A program made the translations under genes and the position numbers. A DNA stretch of 24,955 nucleotides from Saccoglossus kowalevskii (Eukaryota > Hemichordata > Enteropneusta > Harrimaniidae): assembly GCF_000003605.2 (NCBI RefSeq), contig NW_003135349.1, positions 481,784-506,738 of the forward strand, written 5' to 3'. Below are positions 23,501 through 24,955 of this stretch, in pieces. The stretch's first letter is position 1, and every line of letters starts with the position of its first letter. The notes beneath the pieces were generated by a model. It saw only the letters and a list, made by a program, of their open reading frames with translations. It did not search any database and was not told the origin of the DNA.

Positions 23501-23688
23501 TTTAGACTTCCTCAAACAAGGCGTATCATATATCCATCATATGCATGGGTAATACATCCCTCCTTCTTACTGCTAAGAGAACAAAAATATACCTTGTTTA
23601 TTGAAAGGATCTTGCAGTTCAGTTGTACCATAATGAGGTCTATGTTGTTCATTTGCTATCGGGGCTTCAATGTCTGTATCGTCATTGC
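735..23688 (-). CDS. SIDT: SID1 transmembrane family member (SIDT1/SIDT2-like), 5'-partial, 14 exons in window
   Basis: Exons in transcription order: 23688-23593, 23137-22998, 21342-21202, 20624-20551, 18254-18131, 17334-17217, 16348-16212, 6630-6528, 5897-5824, 5381-5335, 3784-3679, 3523-3413, 2286-2173, 797-735. All introns are GT/AG and reading phase is kept at every junction, giving about 481 residues and a TGA stop. The protein matches vertebrate SIDT through landmarks such as [62 protein letters not shown] and LTLDDDLD near the C-terminus. Family knowledge: SIDT/SID-1 proteins are 11-pass membrane proteins of the plasma membrane or lysosome, linked to double-stranded RNA uptake, and belong to the CREST hydrolase-like superfamily. 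The CREST residues SxxxH (SGCYH), D (FQFD) and HxxxH (HDVWH) are all visible. The N-terminal extracellular beta domain and first membrane segment are missing because the gene runs off the right edge. SIDT1 versus SIDT2 cannot be decided, since invertebrates often have a single ancestral form. Confidence 0.95.
971..1706. mobile_element. 736-bp DNA element with 31-bp perfect terminal inverted repeats
   Basis: The left end 971-1001 (CATGGACCTACCAACACAGG...) is the exact reverse complement of 1676-1706. No ORF of note lies inside, so it is a non-autonomous DNA transposon. The interior is richer in CG than its surroundings (for example near 1080-1230). No clear target-site duplication was found. 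It sits in the last SIDT intron. Confidence 0.85.
1707..2172. other. SIDT intron remainder, no clear feature
   Basis: AT-rich intron sequence. 1800-1960 looks like an old interspersed-repeat tail on the minus strand (reads ...AATAAAGTGTTAAATAAAA), but no family is recognised. Confidence 0.3.
2173..2286 (-). CDS. SIDT: SIDT exon: CREST HxxxH motif
   Basis: 114 nt, 38 codons, reading [20 protein letters not shown], then [23 protein letters not shown] is the HxxxH CREST motif at the start of the last membrane helix. KTPA.SRE.NR.CILLDF is strongly conserved. Donor GTAAGT. Confidence 0.97.
2527..2637. repeat. Tetranucleotide microsatellite (AAAT)n(GAAT)n
   Basis: A run of AAAT units switches to GAAT/TGAA units and back. 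Probably the 3' tail of the adjacent minus-strand retrotransposon fragment. Confidence 0.9.
2527..3020 (-). mobile_element. 5'-truncated non-LTR retrotransposon fragment with microsatellite tail
   Basis: The minus strand has an open frame (2998-2744) with the layout of the C-terminal thumb region of CR1/L2/Jockey-type reverse transcriptases: [16 protein letters not shown], then [17 protein letters not shown]. This follows the usual L.IL.I.DL...Q and N.LP....YF pattern. Further downstream on the same strand is a (TTTA)n(TTCA)n tail at 2637-2527, the usual 3' end for such elements. The catalytic palm is absent. It is a dead copy in a SIDT intron. Confidence 0.55.
3413..3523 (-). CDS. SIDT: SIDT exon: LRNNERI and membrane helix
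   Basis: 111 nt, 37 codons, phase 0 on both sides. It reads [20 protein letters not shown] and then [18 protein letters not shown] short cytosolic loop with ERI is followed by a membrane helix ending F-x-Q-G-L-x-x-W, as in the family. Confidence 0.95.
3679..3784 (-). CDS. SIDT: SIDT exon: [13 protein letters not shown] helix
   Basis: 106 nt, reading [20 protein letters not shown] and then [15 protein letters not shown]. The P-x-D-F-A-S-x-L-L-A-I core and FYIIMK are diagnostic SIDT sequence. Acceptor TATTCCAG, donor GTAAGA. The exon ends in phase 0. Confidence 0.96.
3785..5334. other. SIDT intron, mostly featureless
   Basis: AT-rich intron sequence. A 99-codon plus-strand frame at 4590-4889 has no recognisable domain and is not called. 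5100-5260 (CAAATTAATTGGCTTGGTAG then AAGAAGAAGTTGAAAAT, then GACAGTGACAGAC) has the look of a common interspersed-repeat tail. Confidence 0.35.
5335..5381 (-). CDS. SIDT: SIDT micro-exon: DRM...GNVINWS
   Basis: 47-nt exon reading [15 protein letters not shown] plus 2 nt of the next codon. GNVINWS is a conserved family motif at the start of a helix. Donor GTGAGT; the acceptor AAG precedes GACCGTATG. The split codon TT-T gives Phe where vertebrates have Leu. Confidence 0.93.
5824..5897 (-). CDS. SIDT: SIDT exon: amphipathic loop after GRWKL
   Basis: 74 nt, reading [21 protein letters not shown] and then PIYM. It aligns by eye with the vertebrate DSGIFRRI..TDC...GPLY segment, including the TDC. 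Phase in is 2 nt (completing Asp) and phase out is 0. It is more diverged than neighbouring exons. Confidence 0.87.
6014..6372. mobile_element. Inverted-repeat element, GGKTGGTGGTCRTTGC ends
   Basis: The left end CAGGGTGGTGGTCATTGC (6014-6031) matches the reverse complement of the right end GCAACGACCACCAACC (6355-6370) with two mismatches over 16 bp. Interior about 330 bp, non-coding. It lies between two SIDT exons. The family is not identified. Confidence 0.5.
6528..6630 (-). CDS. SIDT: SIDT exon: helix ending YYMGRWKL
   Basis: 103 nt, reading [20 protein letters not shown], then [14 protein letters not shown] plus 1 nt. The Y-Y-M-G-R-W-K-L ending is a conserved SIDT landmark after a long membrane helix. 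It compares with VFGKGN... in vertebrates, with a shorter loop here. Confidence 0.95.
6631..8117. other. SIDT intron, left part
   Basis: Mostly unstructured AT-rich sequence. 6940-7060 has two ACCATGGT palindromes and two RFX-like half sites (GTTGCCATGACAAT, GTTACCATAT). A separate short inverted-repeat element is listed at 7212-7392. The open frames 6564-6908 and 7887-8087 show no domains. Confidence 0.35.
7212..7392. mobile_element. Short inverted-repeat element with TGGGTTTTAATTTTGC ends
   Basis: The left end TTCAATGGGTTTTAATTTTG matches the reverse complement of the right end CAAAATTTAAACCCAGTGAA with few mismatches. The interior repeats the AAAACCCA.TGAA motif three times. About 180 bp, non-coding. 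A related but more decayed copy may lie at about 10945-11130. Confidence 0.45.
8118..8327. mobile_element. Inverted-repeat element, 'CCTTTTCATCACC' family, copy A
   Basis: The left end TAGCCTTTTCATCACC is answered by the right end GGTGTTGAAAAGGTTA. The internal blocks TTAGCTATTTGTGTCCCAAT, TCTTCTGAAGGAAAGTGCA and ACTATTTTGTGA recur at 10366-10582 and 24086-24315. About 210 bp and non-coding. It ends some 270 nt before the start codon of the nested gene. Confidence 0.75.
8595..10349 (+). CDS. Intronless type I membrane protein with mucin-like stalk, EGF, FN3 and TM (vasorin-like membrane-proximal layout)
   Basis: 584 residues in one open frame. The start at 8595 is chosen because GCAATGG is a strong Kozak context (G at -3 and +4) and [20 protein letters not shown] is a good signal peptide. 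The frame stays open upstream to a GTG at 8502. Residues 25-275 are Ser/Thr/Asn-rich with several N-glycosylation sequons, like a stalk. EGF domain at 281-313 with six Cys (C-x4-C-x5-C-x9-C-x-C-x8-C). FN3 domain at about 318-417 with W337, Y352 and [14 protein letters not shown] helix at about 427-449, then a basic stop-transfer WRKDRKYK and a 130-residue tail ending [20 protein letters not shown]3-TM with cysteines in the FN3 resembles vasorin and other LRR membrane proteins, but no LRR is present. The function is unknown. It lies antisense inside a SIDT intron. Confidence 0.85.
   Translation: MDNCRVIGSLICLTLVYFSSVVLCTITPPNEVQNILADVEHDGKTLPVTAVTTTSPSSSIAMGTRSKQLVELLNITKGQKTTTAAQDTRTEEVRSIHKTNELKTKNVSTTNQTQKMDILSIITESTVHNNTPTQSLGYSMIDGGKVKVTDAENTPRMSTTSREHRVTEKKTKQSKASVFLNSKSANSQFSHFRTSHVPEIVLYTSTSQNNRAAPERTPTGTLDTTNDGVLSSRRNRETVTRPPHPGHPFLSKLNKSDDNSTTPAMMMEHSTQQTNSYFIGCDSSPCKNGGTCHTRYDKSTTCSCTPIYVGLTCDTLLPFPTNISVYHKTKDAITVTWSKPKQLAMKSDISGYVIQHNKFGNDNKQHTSILHPTVTFFTVRELEPNTRYTLCVCITLDDTVKMPCAVLRSQCTEAETLTNPLTTISIKAASIILGLTVGIFLLIIVCMQITQWRKDRKYKLPLRSRARNSILSSINGVQLPRQQPQCLETITENVELKTLSEQATLPRISIADDIASQHEINNIFPTIDNENYNTFKSDKNADKQRPKSKIPQCSTTPRHTDACNEFDFSDAYFLPLPDPPTSTY
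10366..10582. mobile_element. Inverted-repeat element, 'CCTTTTCATCACC' family, copy B
   Basis: The left end TAACCTTTTCACCACCAG pairs with the right end CTGGTGATGAAAAG. Interior as in copy A (CTCAAAAAATTTGGCTATTT, TTTTGAAGGATAGTGCAGAC). Same orientation as copy A. It starts 16 nt after the nested gene's stop codon, so it probably lies in that gene's 3' UTR. Confidence 0.75.
10583..11654. other. SIDT intron / nested gene 3' flank
   Basis: No gene is seen. A possible decayed inverted-repeat element (GTGAAAAT and CCTAGTGAA blocks) lies at about 10945-11130. A short (TAA)n run is at 11149-11163. AATAAA on the plus strand at 11222-11227 is a candidate but distant poly(A) signal for the nested gene. 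Confidence 0.35.
11655..11850. repeat. Tandem duplication, 96-bp unit, two copies
   Basis: TGCATATTAATGAGGTCACA at 11655 recurs at 11751. The rest of the unit (GACCATATATGAGCATGTGG, ACCACAGTGCTTAA, GAGATATTACATTTA) is almost identical in both. A decayed third start (CACATTAATGA) follows. Confidence 0.85.
11870..12860. repeat. Degenerate tandem array, about 140-bp unit, about seven copies
   Basis: Each unit contains ATTaTCCCAGA..., CTATGTAyCAA, TTTCATTGAAATyTGATGAG, TTCTTGAGAAAAA, and TTAATATGCAAATTAGGTAA. The CTATGTA block occurs near 11942, 12083, 12211, 12359, 12490, 12632 and 12783, spaced 128-151 bp apart. The copies have diverged by small indels. The 63-codon frame at 12537-12728 is part of this repeat, not a gene. 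Confidence 0.8.
13066..13228. mobile_element. TTAA-flanked inverted-repeat element (piggyBac-like MITE), copy 1
   Basis: It starts TTAAAGCGAGGGAGTCATCA and ends with the related GGTGACCACCCTTTAGCTT in reverse complement. The interior CGCATGCATCAGGTGGCCAT, TTTACAAACAAG and GCCTTTGTGTT is shared with the copy at 16011-16167. The right TTAA is decayed. It abuts the 108-bp array. Confidence 0.65.
13231..13831. repeat. 108-bp satellite-like tandem array, 5.5 copies
   Basis: AGTTGTGTTTCAACACACTC begins at 13233, 13341, 13449, 13557, 13665 and 13773, exactly 108 bp apart. The units are almost identical: the second unit has GATGGAATT for GATGGGATT and ACGTA for ATGTA. Other blocks are AAAGCTGAATTCAAATTGCA, ATGCATGATGGGATTAATTG and ACAAATGACACAAACATTA. 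The near-identity points to recent expansion or homogenisation. Confidence 0.97.
14225..15215. repeat. 23-bp minisatellite GATGATACTTTTGTTTTTATATT, about 30 copies, interrupted by an inserted element
   Basis: The unit GATGATACTTTTGTTTTTAT plus ATT is repeated from about 14225 to 14916, with variants (GATGTTACTT, TTTTGGTTTTAT, shortened units lacking GATGA). It resumes after the inserted element, at about 15129-15215. It is strongly strand-asymmetric: T-rich on the plus strand. Confidence 0.95.
14917..15128. mobile_element. Inverted-repeat element, family 'TACTGTAAAATAC', copy 2
   Basis: The ends are TACTGTAGAGTGCTTTACTT and ...AATAAAGTATTTTACAGTA. The body is shared with copy 1, including GCTGAAGGAGTGGTTCAGTG and CATCAAAAATCAGTGAAA. 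It is inserted within the 23-bp minisatellite, which continues on both sides, so it arrived after the array had formed. Confidence 0.8.
15216..16010. other. SIDT intron, no clear feature
   Basis: AT-rich sequence with A- and T-runs (for example near 15510-15545). No gene or named repeat was recognised. The 70-codon minus frame at 15746-15958 has no domain signature. Confidence 0.4.
16011..16167. mobile_element. TTAA-flanked inverted-repeat element (piggyBac-like MITE), copy 2
   Basis: TTAA at 16011-16014 and 16164-16167 flanks the inverted ends AATGGCGGAGTCGTCACCTG and CAGGTGACGACCCTCTCGCT. The exact TTAA on both sides is what piggyBac-type transposition leaves. About 157 bp, non-coding, CG-richer than its surroundings. 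It ends 44 bp from the SIDT exon at 16212, just inside the splice donor side. Confidence 0.75.
16212..16348 (-). CDS. SIDT: SIDT exon: [17 protein letters not shown] and following helix
   Basis: 137 nt. It reads [20 protein letters not shown] (D split with the previous exon), [26 protein letters not shown]. It contributes two membrane segments separated by the conserved RHPDINA loop. It ends in phase 0 before the 9.6-kb intron that contains the nested plus-strand gene. Confidence 0.97.
16349..16966. other. SIDT intron with a 10-bp inverted repeat
   Basis: AGACAGTACA (16874-16883) and TGTACTGTCT (16926-16935) are perfect inverted repeats around 42 bp containing TGACGTC-like sequence. AACATGGCGACC at about 16726 resembles a YY1 site. 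No gene was seen. Confidence 0.35.
16967..17123. mobile_element. hAT-like MITE (CAGG...CCTG) with TAATAA flanks
   Basis: The element begins CAGGGATTGCGTTAACCCCA and ends, in reverse complement, CAGGTTTTGCGCTAGTCCCA (about 75% identical over the first 22 bp). TAATAA lies immediately outside both ends (16961-16966 and 17124-17129). CAGG ends are usual for hAT elements, though their target duplication is normally 8 bp. Length 157 bp, non-coding. Confidence 0.65.
17217..17334 (-). CDS. SIDT: SIDT exon: CREST SxxxH motif
   Basis: 118 nt, reading [20 protein letters not shown], then [19 protein letters not shown] with 1 nt left over. The S-G-C-Y-H and the Asp completed across the next junction (FQF-D) are the CREST-type putative metal-binding residues described for the alkaline ceramidase/SID1/PAQR superfamily. 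GT donor GTAAGT. Confidence 0.97.
17679..17741. repeat. 63-bp near-perfect foldback hairpin
   Basis: TGACTTAGTTCCCACCTC...AAAAAAT folds back on ATTTTTTGAGGTG...GTGGGTGCTAAGTCA around a GTG loop, with small bulges. It sits between two SIDT exons. It may be a tiny MITE or the core of one. A C-run (17640-17648) lies nearby. Confidence 0.7.
17742..18130. other. SIDT intron, no clear feature
   Basis: AT-rich intron sequence ending in a short (TA)n run (18119-18129) directly beside the exon donor. Nothing else was recognised. Confidence 0.4.
18131..18254 (-). CDS. SIDT: SIDT exon: [12 protein letters not shown] helix
   Basis: 124 nt. It reads [20 protein letters not shown], then [31 protein letters not shown] is a near-universal SIDT motif and begins a membrane helix followed by a charged cytosolic loop. 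The acceptor is preceded by TATTTCAG and the donor is GTATAT, weaker than its neighbours because an AT-repeat follows directly. Confidence 0.96.
18289..19506. mobile_element. 1.2-kb composite element with internal tandem units and terminal hairpin (Helentron/HINE-like layout)
   Basis: It starts AGTCCCCGTT and ends AACGGGGACT, a 10-bp inverted match. Inside are two copies of a 213-bp unit (ATGGCCATTAGTCAGACATT at 18567 and 18780) and about three of a 150-bp unit (ATGGCCRCC/CTATTCGGCC at 18993, 19143 and 19293). These are followed by an ACGCACAG-type microsatellite (19421-19455) and a strong hairpin AGTCCCCG...CGGGGACT (19472-19506). Short terminal repeats, internal arrays, a microsatellite and a 3' hairpin are traits of non-autonomous Helentron-type elements, but no insertion-site proof is available. 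The 72-codon minus frame at 19020-19238 is a by-product of the repeats. Confidence 0.6.
19472..19506. repeat. Terminal hairpin of the 18289-19506 element
   Basis: AGTCCCCGTTTTCGGAC / GTCCGAACGGGGACT pair over 15 bp around a TTC loop, with two unpaired T on one side. It is followed by AATTA. Confidence 0.85.
19697..19770 (+). mobile_element. tRNA-derived SINE promoter region (copy 1)
   Basis: GCTTAGCATTGG (box A-like), GCATCAGACTCACGACTAAG (anticodon-arm-like) and GGGTTCAATTATC (box B-like) occur in tRNA order and spacing. The stems are poorly paired, so it is not a functional tRNA. The SINE body probably continues to about 19970, with no recognised tail. Confidence 0.5.
20184..20391. mobile_element. 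Inverted-repeat element, family 'TACTGTAAAATAC', copy 3
   Basis: The ends TAGTGTAAAATACTTTATTT and ...AATAAAGAATTTTACAATA are slightly diverged. The body matches the other copies (GCTGAAGGAATGATTCAGTG, CCTATATTTTACATACAACT, AAAAAGTCTTTTCAGTGAAA). 208 bp, non-coding. Confidence 0.75.
20551..20624 (-). CDS. SIDT: SIDT exon: conserved cysteine loop
   Basis: 74 nt, reading [20 protein letters not shown] and then LGVI plus 2 nt of a serine codon. The CYYNFLC pair of cysteines and the following LG are characteristic of the family between the second and third membrane helices. The serine is completed by the first base of the next exon. Confidence 0.95.
20681..20790 (-). mobile_element. Short retroelement 3' end with (ATT)n tail
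   Basis: On the minus strand the sequence reads ...TTTACACGGAAGCAATAAAA and then (TTA)n (20705-20681). This is the usual form of a truncated non-LTR or SINE 3' end. No coding sequence remains. Confidence 0.4.
21202..21342 (-). CDS. SIDT: SIDT exon: [12 protein letters not shown] signature and a membrane helix
   Basis: 141 nt, 47 codons, phase 0 at both ends. It begins [12 protein letters not shown], a conserved family motif, continues with a basic [13 protein letters not shown] stretch, and then a hydrophobic segment [19 protein letters not shown] that forms a membrane helix. The donor reads GTAAGT. Confidence 0.96.
21343..22640. other. SIDT intron with microsatellites
   Basis: Holds a (TAGA)n run at 21851-21864 that may be the tail of a minus-strand retroelement (CAAATAAAATATC then ATCT units), a 16-base C-run at 22510-22525 and an adjoining (CA)n. 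The minus frame at 22041-22343 has no recognised domain. Confidence 0.4.
22641..22766. mobile_element. Foldback MITE with TGCATTGTGGGA core ends
   Basis: The left arm (ATATGGCAATTCCAAATAAT, AGTGCATTGTGGGA) and the reverse complement of the right arm (ATATCGCAATTCTAAATCAT, TGTGCATTGTGGGA) match over about 34 bp with few mismatches. About 126 bp in all. The overlapping frames on both strands (22538-22756 and 22546-22746) come from this symmetry. Confidence 0.7.
22821..22992. mobile_element. Inverted-repeat element, family 'TACTGTAAAATAC', copy 4, abutting a SIDT splice donor
   Basis: The ends are TATTGTAAAATACTTTATTT and AATAAAGTATTTTACAGTA. Part of the interior GCTGAAGGAATGATTCAGTG block is missing, giving 172 bp. 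Only five bases (GTGAG on the minus strand) separate the element from the exon at 22998, so its end supplies donor position +6 onward. Confidence 0.8.
22998..23137 (-). CDS. SIDT: SIDT exon: His-rich/acidic cytosolic loop
   Basis: 140 nt. It encodes a [11 protein letters not shown] basic/histidine run, then an acidic [20 protein letters not shown] run, and ends EKDIYRTK, which is a conserved SIDT signature just before the second membrane segment. The donor is GTGAG followed at once by the terminal repeat of an inserted inverted-repeat element. The exon ends in phase 0. Confidence 0.93.
23138..23592. other. SIDT intron with a G-rich tract
   Basis: GGGAGGGGGGGGCACTGGAGGG at 23303-23324 can supply four G-runs on the plus strand, which would be a potential quadruplex. 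The rest is plain AT-rich intron. The frames at 23111-23299 and 23242-23439 have no domains. Confidence 0.45.
23593..23688 (-). CDS. SIDT: SIDT exon: start of cytosolic loop (first exon visible)
   Basis: Flanked by AG acceptor and GT donor. It enters with 2 nt of a split codon and leaves with 1 nt. It reads [20 protein letters not shown] and then [11 protein letters not shown]. This polar, poorly conserved stretch corresponds to the loop between the first two membrane segments in SIDT proteins. Assignment rests mainly on phase and position: its trailing G joins the next exon to give GGADNGG. It is the least certain exon. Confidence 0.7.
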
Positions 23689-24085
23689 CTGCAATTACAC
23701 AAGTCAACAAATATAAACCATTTGTAGATTTCCGTGTCACATGGTATTTTTGTAATAAGAATATATCATCACAATCATCCTGTCATTGTGTTTTGTTCGT
23801 AGTAAGTTGTCAAAAAAACAACTAAGGTATTATCCAAGTATCCATTTGAAATAACATCAAGTGCAGGTGAATGAATGACTTCTAGTGAGTGCTGTATACT
23901 CCTGATATGTGTGTTCTGTTTATACAAATTCAGGAGAACATATGCAATTAGCGGAGTGTATCACACATAAACTTCAAATGAGCCTGCAACGTTGGTGATG
24001 TAATCAAACAACATATTACTTGCACTTGAAAGATGCAAATTCTCTATCTCCTATGAAAACAGTAGAAGTTGCCATAGATAATAAT
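23689..24085. other. SIDT intron (upstream of first visible exon), no clear feature
   Basis: No further SIDT exon was found here. The first transmembrane segment and the N-terminal domain are expected further right, outside the window. Confidence 0.4.
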
Positions 24086-24315
24086 TAACTTTTTCACAAG
24101 ACTTTCTTGCCCAAATTTTCTGCACTTTTTTCTTATATTTTTCAATATTTCTGAAAATTAACCAAAATTTTGAAGTCAACAGATAAAATTTGAATCAATT
24201 TTCAGTTTTTACTCAAAATATTTGGCTATTTTTGTCCCAATCTTCTGAAGGAAAGTGCAGACTATAAACAAGACTATTTTGTGATAAAAAAAGAAAACTG
24301 GTGGGGAAAAGGTTT
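24086..24315. mobile_element. Inverted-repeat element, 'CCTTTTCATCACC' family, copy C
   Basis: The left end TTAACTTTTTCACAAGACTT and right end CTGGTGGGGAAAAGG are diverged. The interior matches copies A and B (ACTCAAAATATTTGGCTATT, TTGTCCCAATCTTCTGAAGG, AAACAAGACTATTTTGTGA). Confidence 0.7.
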
Positions 24316-24337
24316 TTCATTTTTTTGTGATGTATTG

Positions 24338-24620
24338 GAACAACAAATCAGTACCATAGCAACTAAAAAGTTGATCATGTGTTACCATAGCAATGATAAA
24401 TGTTGCAATGAACAACAATTTGTACATCATGTGATGATATGGGAGCAGTCCAAGCAACAAATCAGTACCATAGCAACTAAAAAGTTGATCATGTGTTACC
24501 ATAGCAATGATAAATGTTGCAATGAACAACAATTTGTACATCATGTGATGATATGGGAGCAGTCCAAGCAACAAATCAGTACCATAGCAACTGAAGTTGA
24601 TCATATATTACCATAGCAAC
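24338..24620. repeat. 114-bp tandem array, about 2.5 copies, with RFX X-box-like sites
   Basis: CAACAAATCAGTACCATAGC occurs at 24341, 24455 and 24569, exactly 114 bp apart. Each unit holds AGTACCATAGCAAC and GTTACCATAGCAAT, which are one to a few bases from the RFX X-box. Because 114 is a multiple of three and the unit lacks stops in some frames, open frames of about 100 codons appear on both strands. They are not genes. Confidence 0.92.
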
Positions 24621-24918
24621 AATACAACAACTAACAATGTGTGAACATTTCCAAATAGGCATATGTTGAGTAAACGTCTGCTTAACCCGTAAACCATTAT
24701 TTTCCCTGCCAAAATGTTGGCCTAAAACATTGCACATTCATATTATTTCTGCATTAATTTGTGAAATAAATAATTCTTATATGGCAATTATATAGATGAA
24801 AAGTGACAAAGTTTTACTTGGGAGTTGAAAAGGTTAATGTGGTATAGTGCTATAGTACATTTATGTTGTGGTACTCCCATGATGCATCTCACTGTTAACA
24901 ACTGATGGATTGATCACT

Positions 24919-24955
24919 GGTAGCATAGTGTTTGTTACAACAGACTCATGATCAG
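24919..24955 (+). mobile_element. tRNA-derived SINE start, truncated by window edge (copy 2)
   Basis: TAGCATAGTGTTTG is a good box A, followed by ACAGACTCATGATCAG, an anticodon-arm-like segment resembling that at 19721-19736. Box B would lie beyond the window, so a tRNA gene is not strictly excluded. The D-arm pairs poorly. Confidence 0.4.

Noticed and set aside
24281-24616. Overlapping open frames of 111 and 95 codons on both strands
   Set aside because: They arise from the 114-bp tandem repeat, whose length is a multiple of three. The peptides simply repeat every 38 residues.
23689-24955. Search for further upstream SIDT exons (first TM and N-terminal domain)
   Set aside because: No segment with AG/GT borders, the right phase and SIDT-like sequence was found. 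The exons are probably beyond the window.
24919-24955. Functional tRNA gene at the right edge
   Set aside because: Box A is good, but the D-arm does not pair well and the 3' half is outside the window. A SINE is the simpler reading.

Overview
The window is eukaryotic, almost certainly animal, nuclear DNA. It is AT-rich and dominated by introns with GT/AG boundaries, and it is crowded with microsatellites, minisatellites and short inverted-repeat transposons. No bacterial-style operons, phage genes or CRISPR array are present. The repeat style and gene content suggest a marine invertebrate; hemichordate, lophotrochozoan or a similar lineage all fit. The species cannot be named from the sequence alone.

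The main gene is a SID1 transmembrane family member (SIDT1/SIDT2-like) on the minus strand. Fourteen coding exons could be assembled by eye, from 23688 down to a TGA stop at 735-737, with compatible reading phases at every junction. They encode the acidic, His-rich cytosolic loop and the whole membrane domain of about 480 residues, including the five CREST-type residues (SxxxH, D and HxxxH). The N-terminal extracellular domain and first membrane segment must lie upstream, beyond the right edge of the window.

The largest SIDT intron (6631-16211, 9.6 kb) carries a second gene on the opposite strand. It is a single open frame (8595-10349) for a predicted type I membrane protein: signal peptide, long Ser/Thr-rich stalk, one EGF domain, one FN3 domain, a transmembrane helix and a 130-residue tail. 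The EGF-FN3-TM order recalls the membrane-proximal part of vasorin-type proteins, but no leucine-rich repeats are present. Two same-orientation copies of one short inverted-repeat element flank this gene.

The rest is repeat landscape. 1-734 is the SIDT 3' flank with one inverted-repeat element (223-426). The last intron holds a 736-bp element with 31-bp perfect terminal inverted repeats (971-1706). 2527-3020 is a truncated non-LTR retrotransposon fragment with a microsatellite tail. The large intron holds tandem families at 11655-11850 (96-bp unit), 11870-12860 (about 140-bp unit), 13231-13831 (108-bp unit) and 14225-15215 (23-bp unit). A composite element with an internal tandem array and a terminal hairpin occupies 18289-19506. 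A 114-bp array is at 24338-24620. tRNA-derived SINE promoters appear near 19700 and at the right edge.

No functional link between the two genes is visible beyond their nesting. The nested gene would be transcribed antisense to SIDT pre-mRNA.
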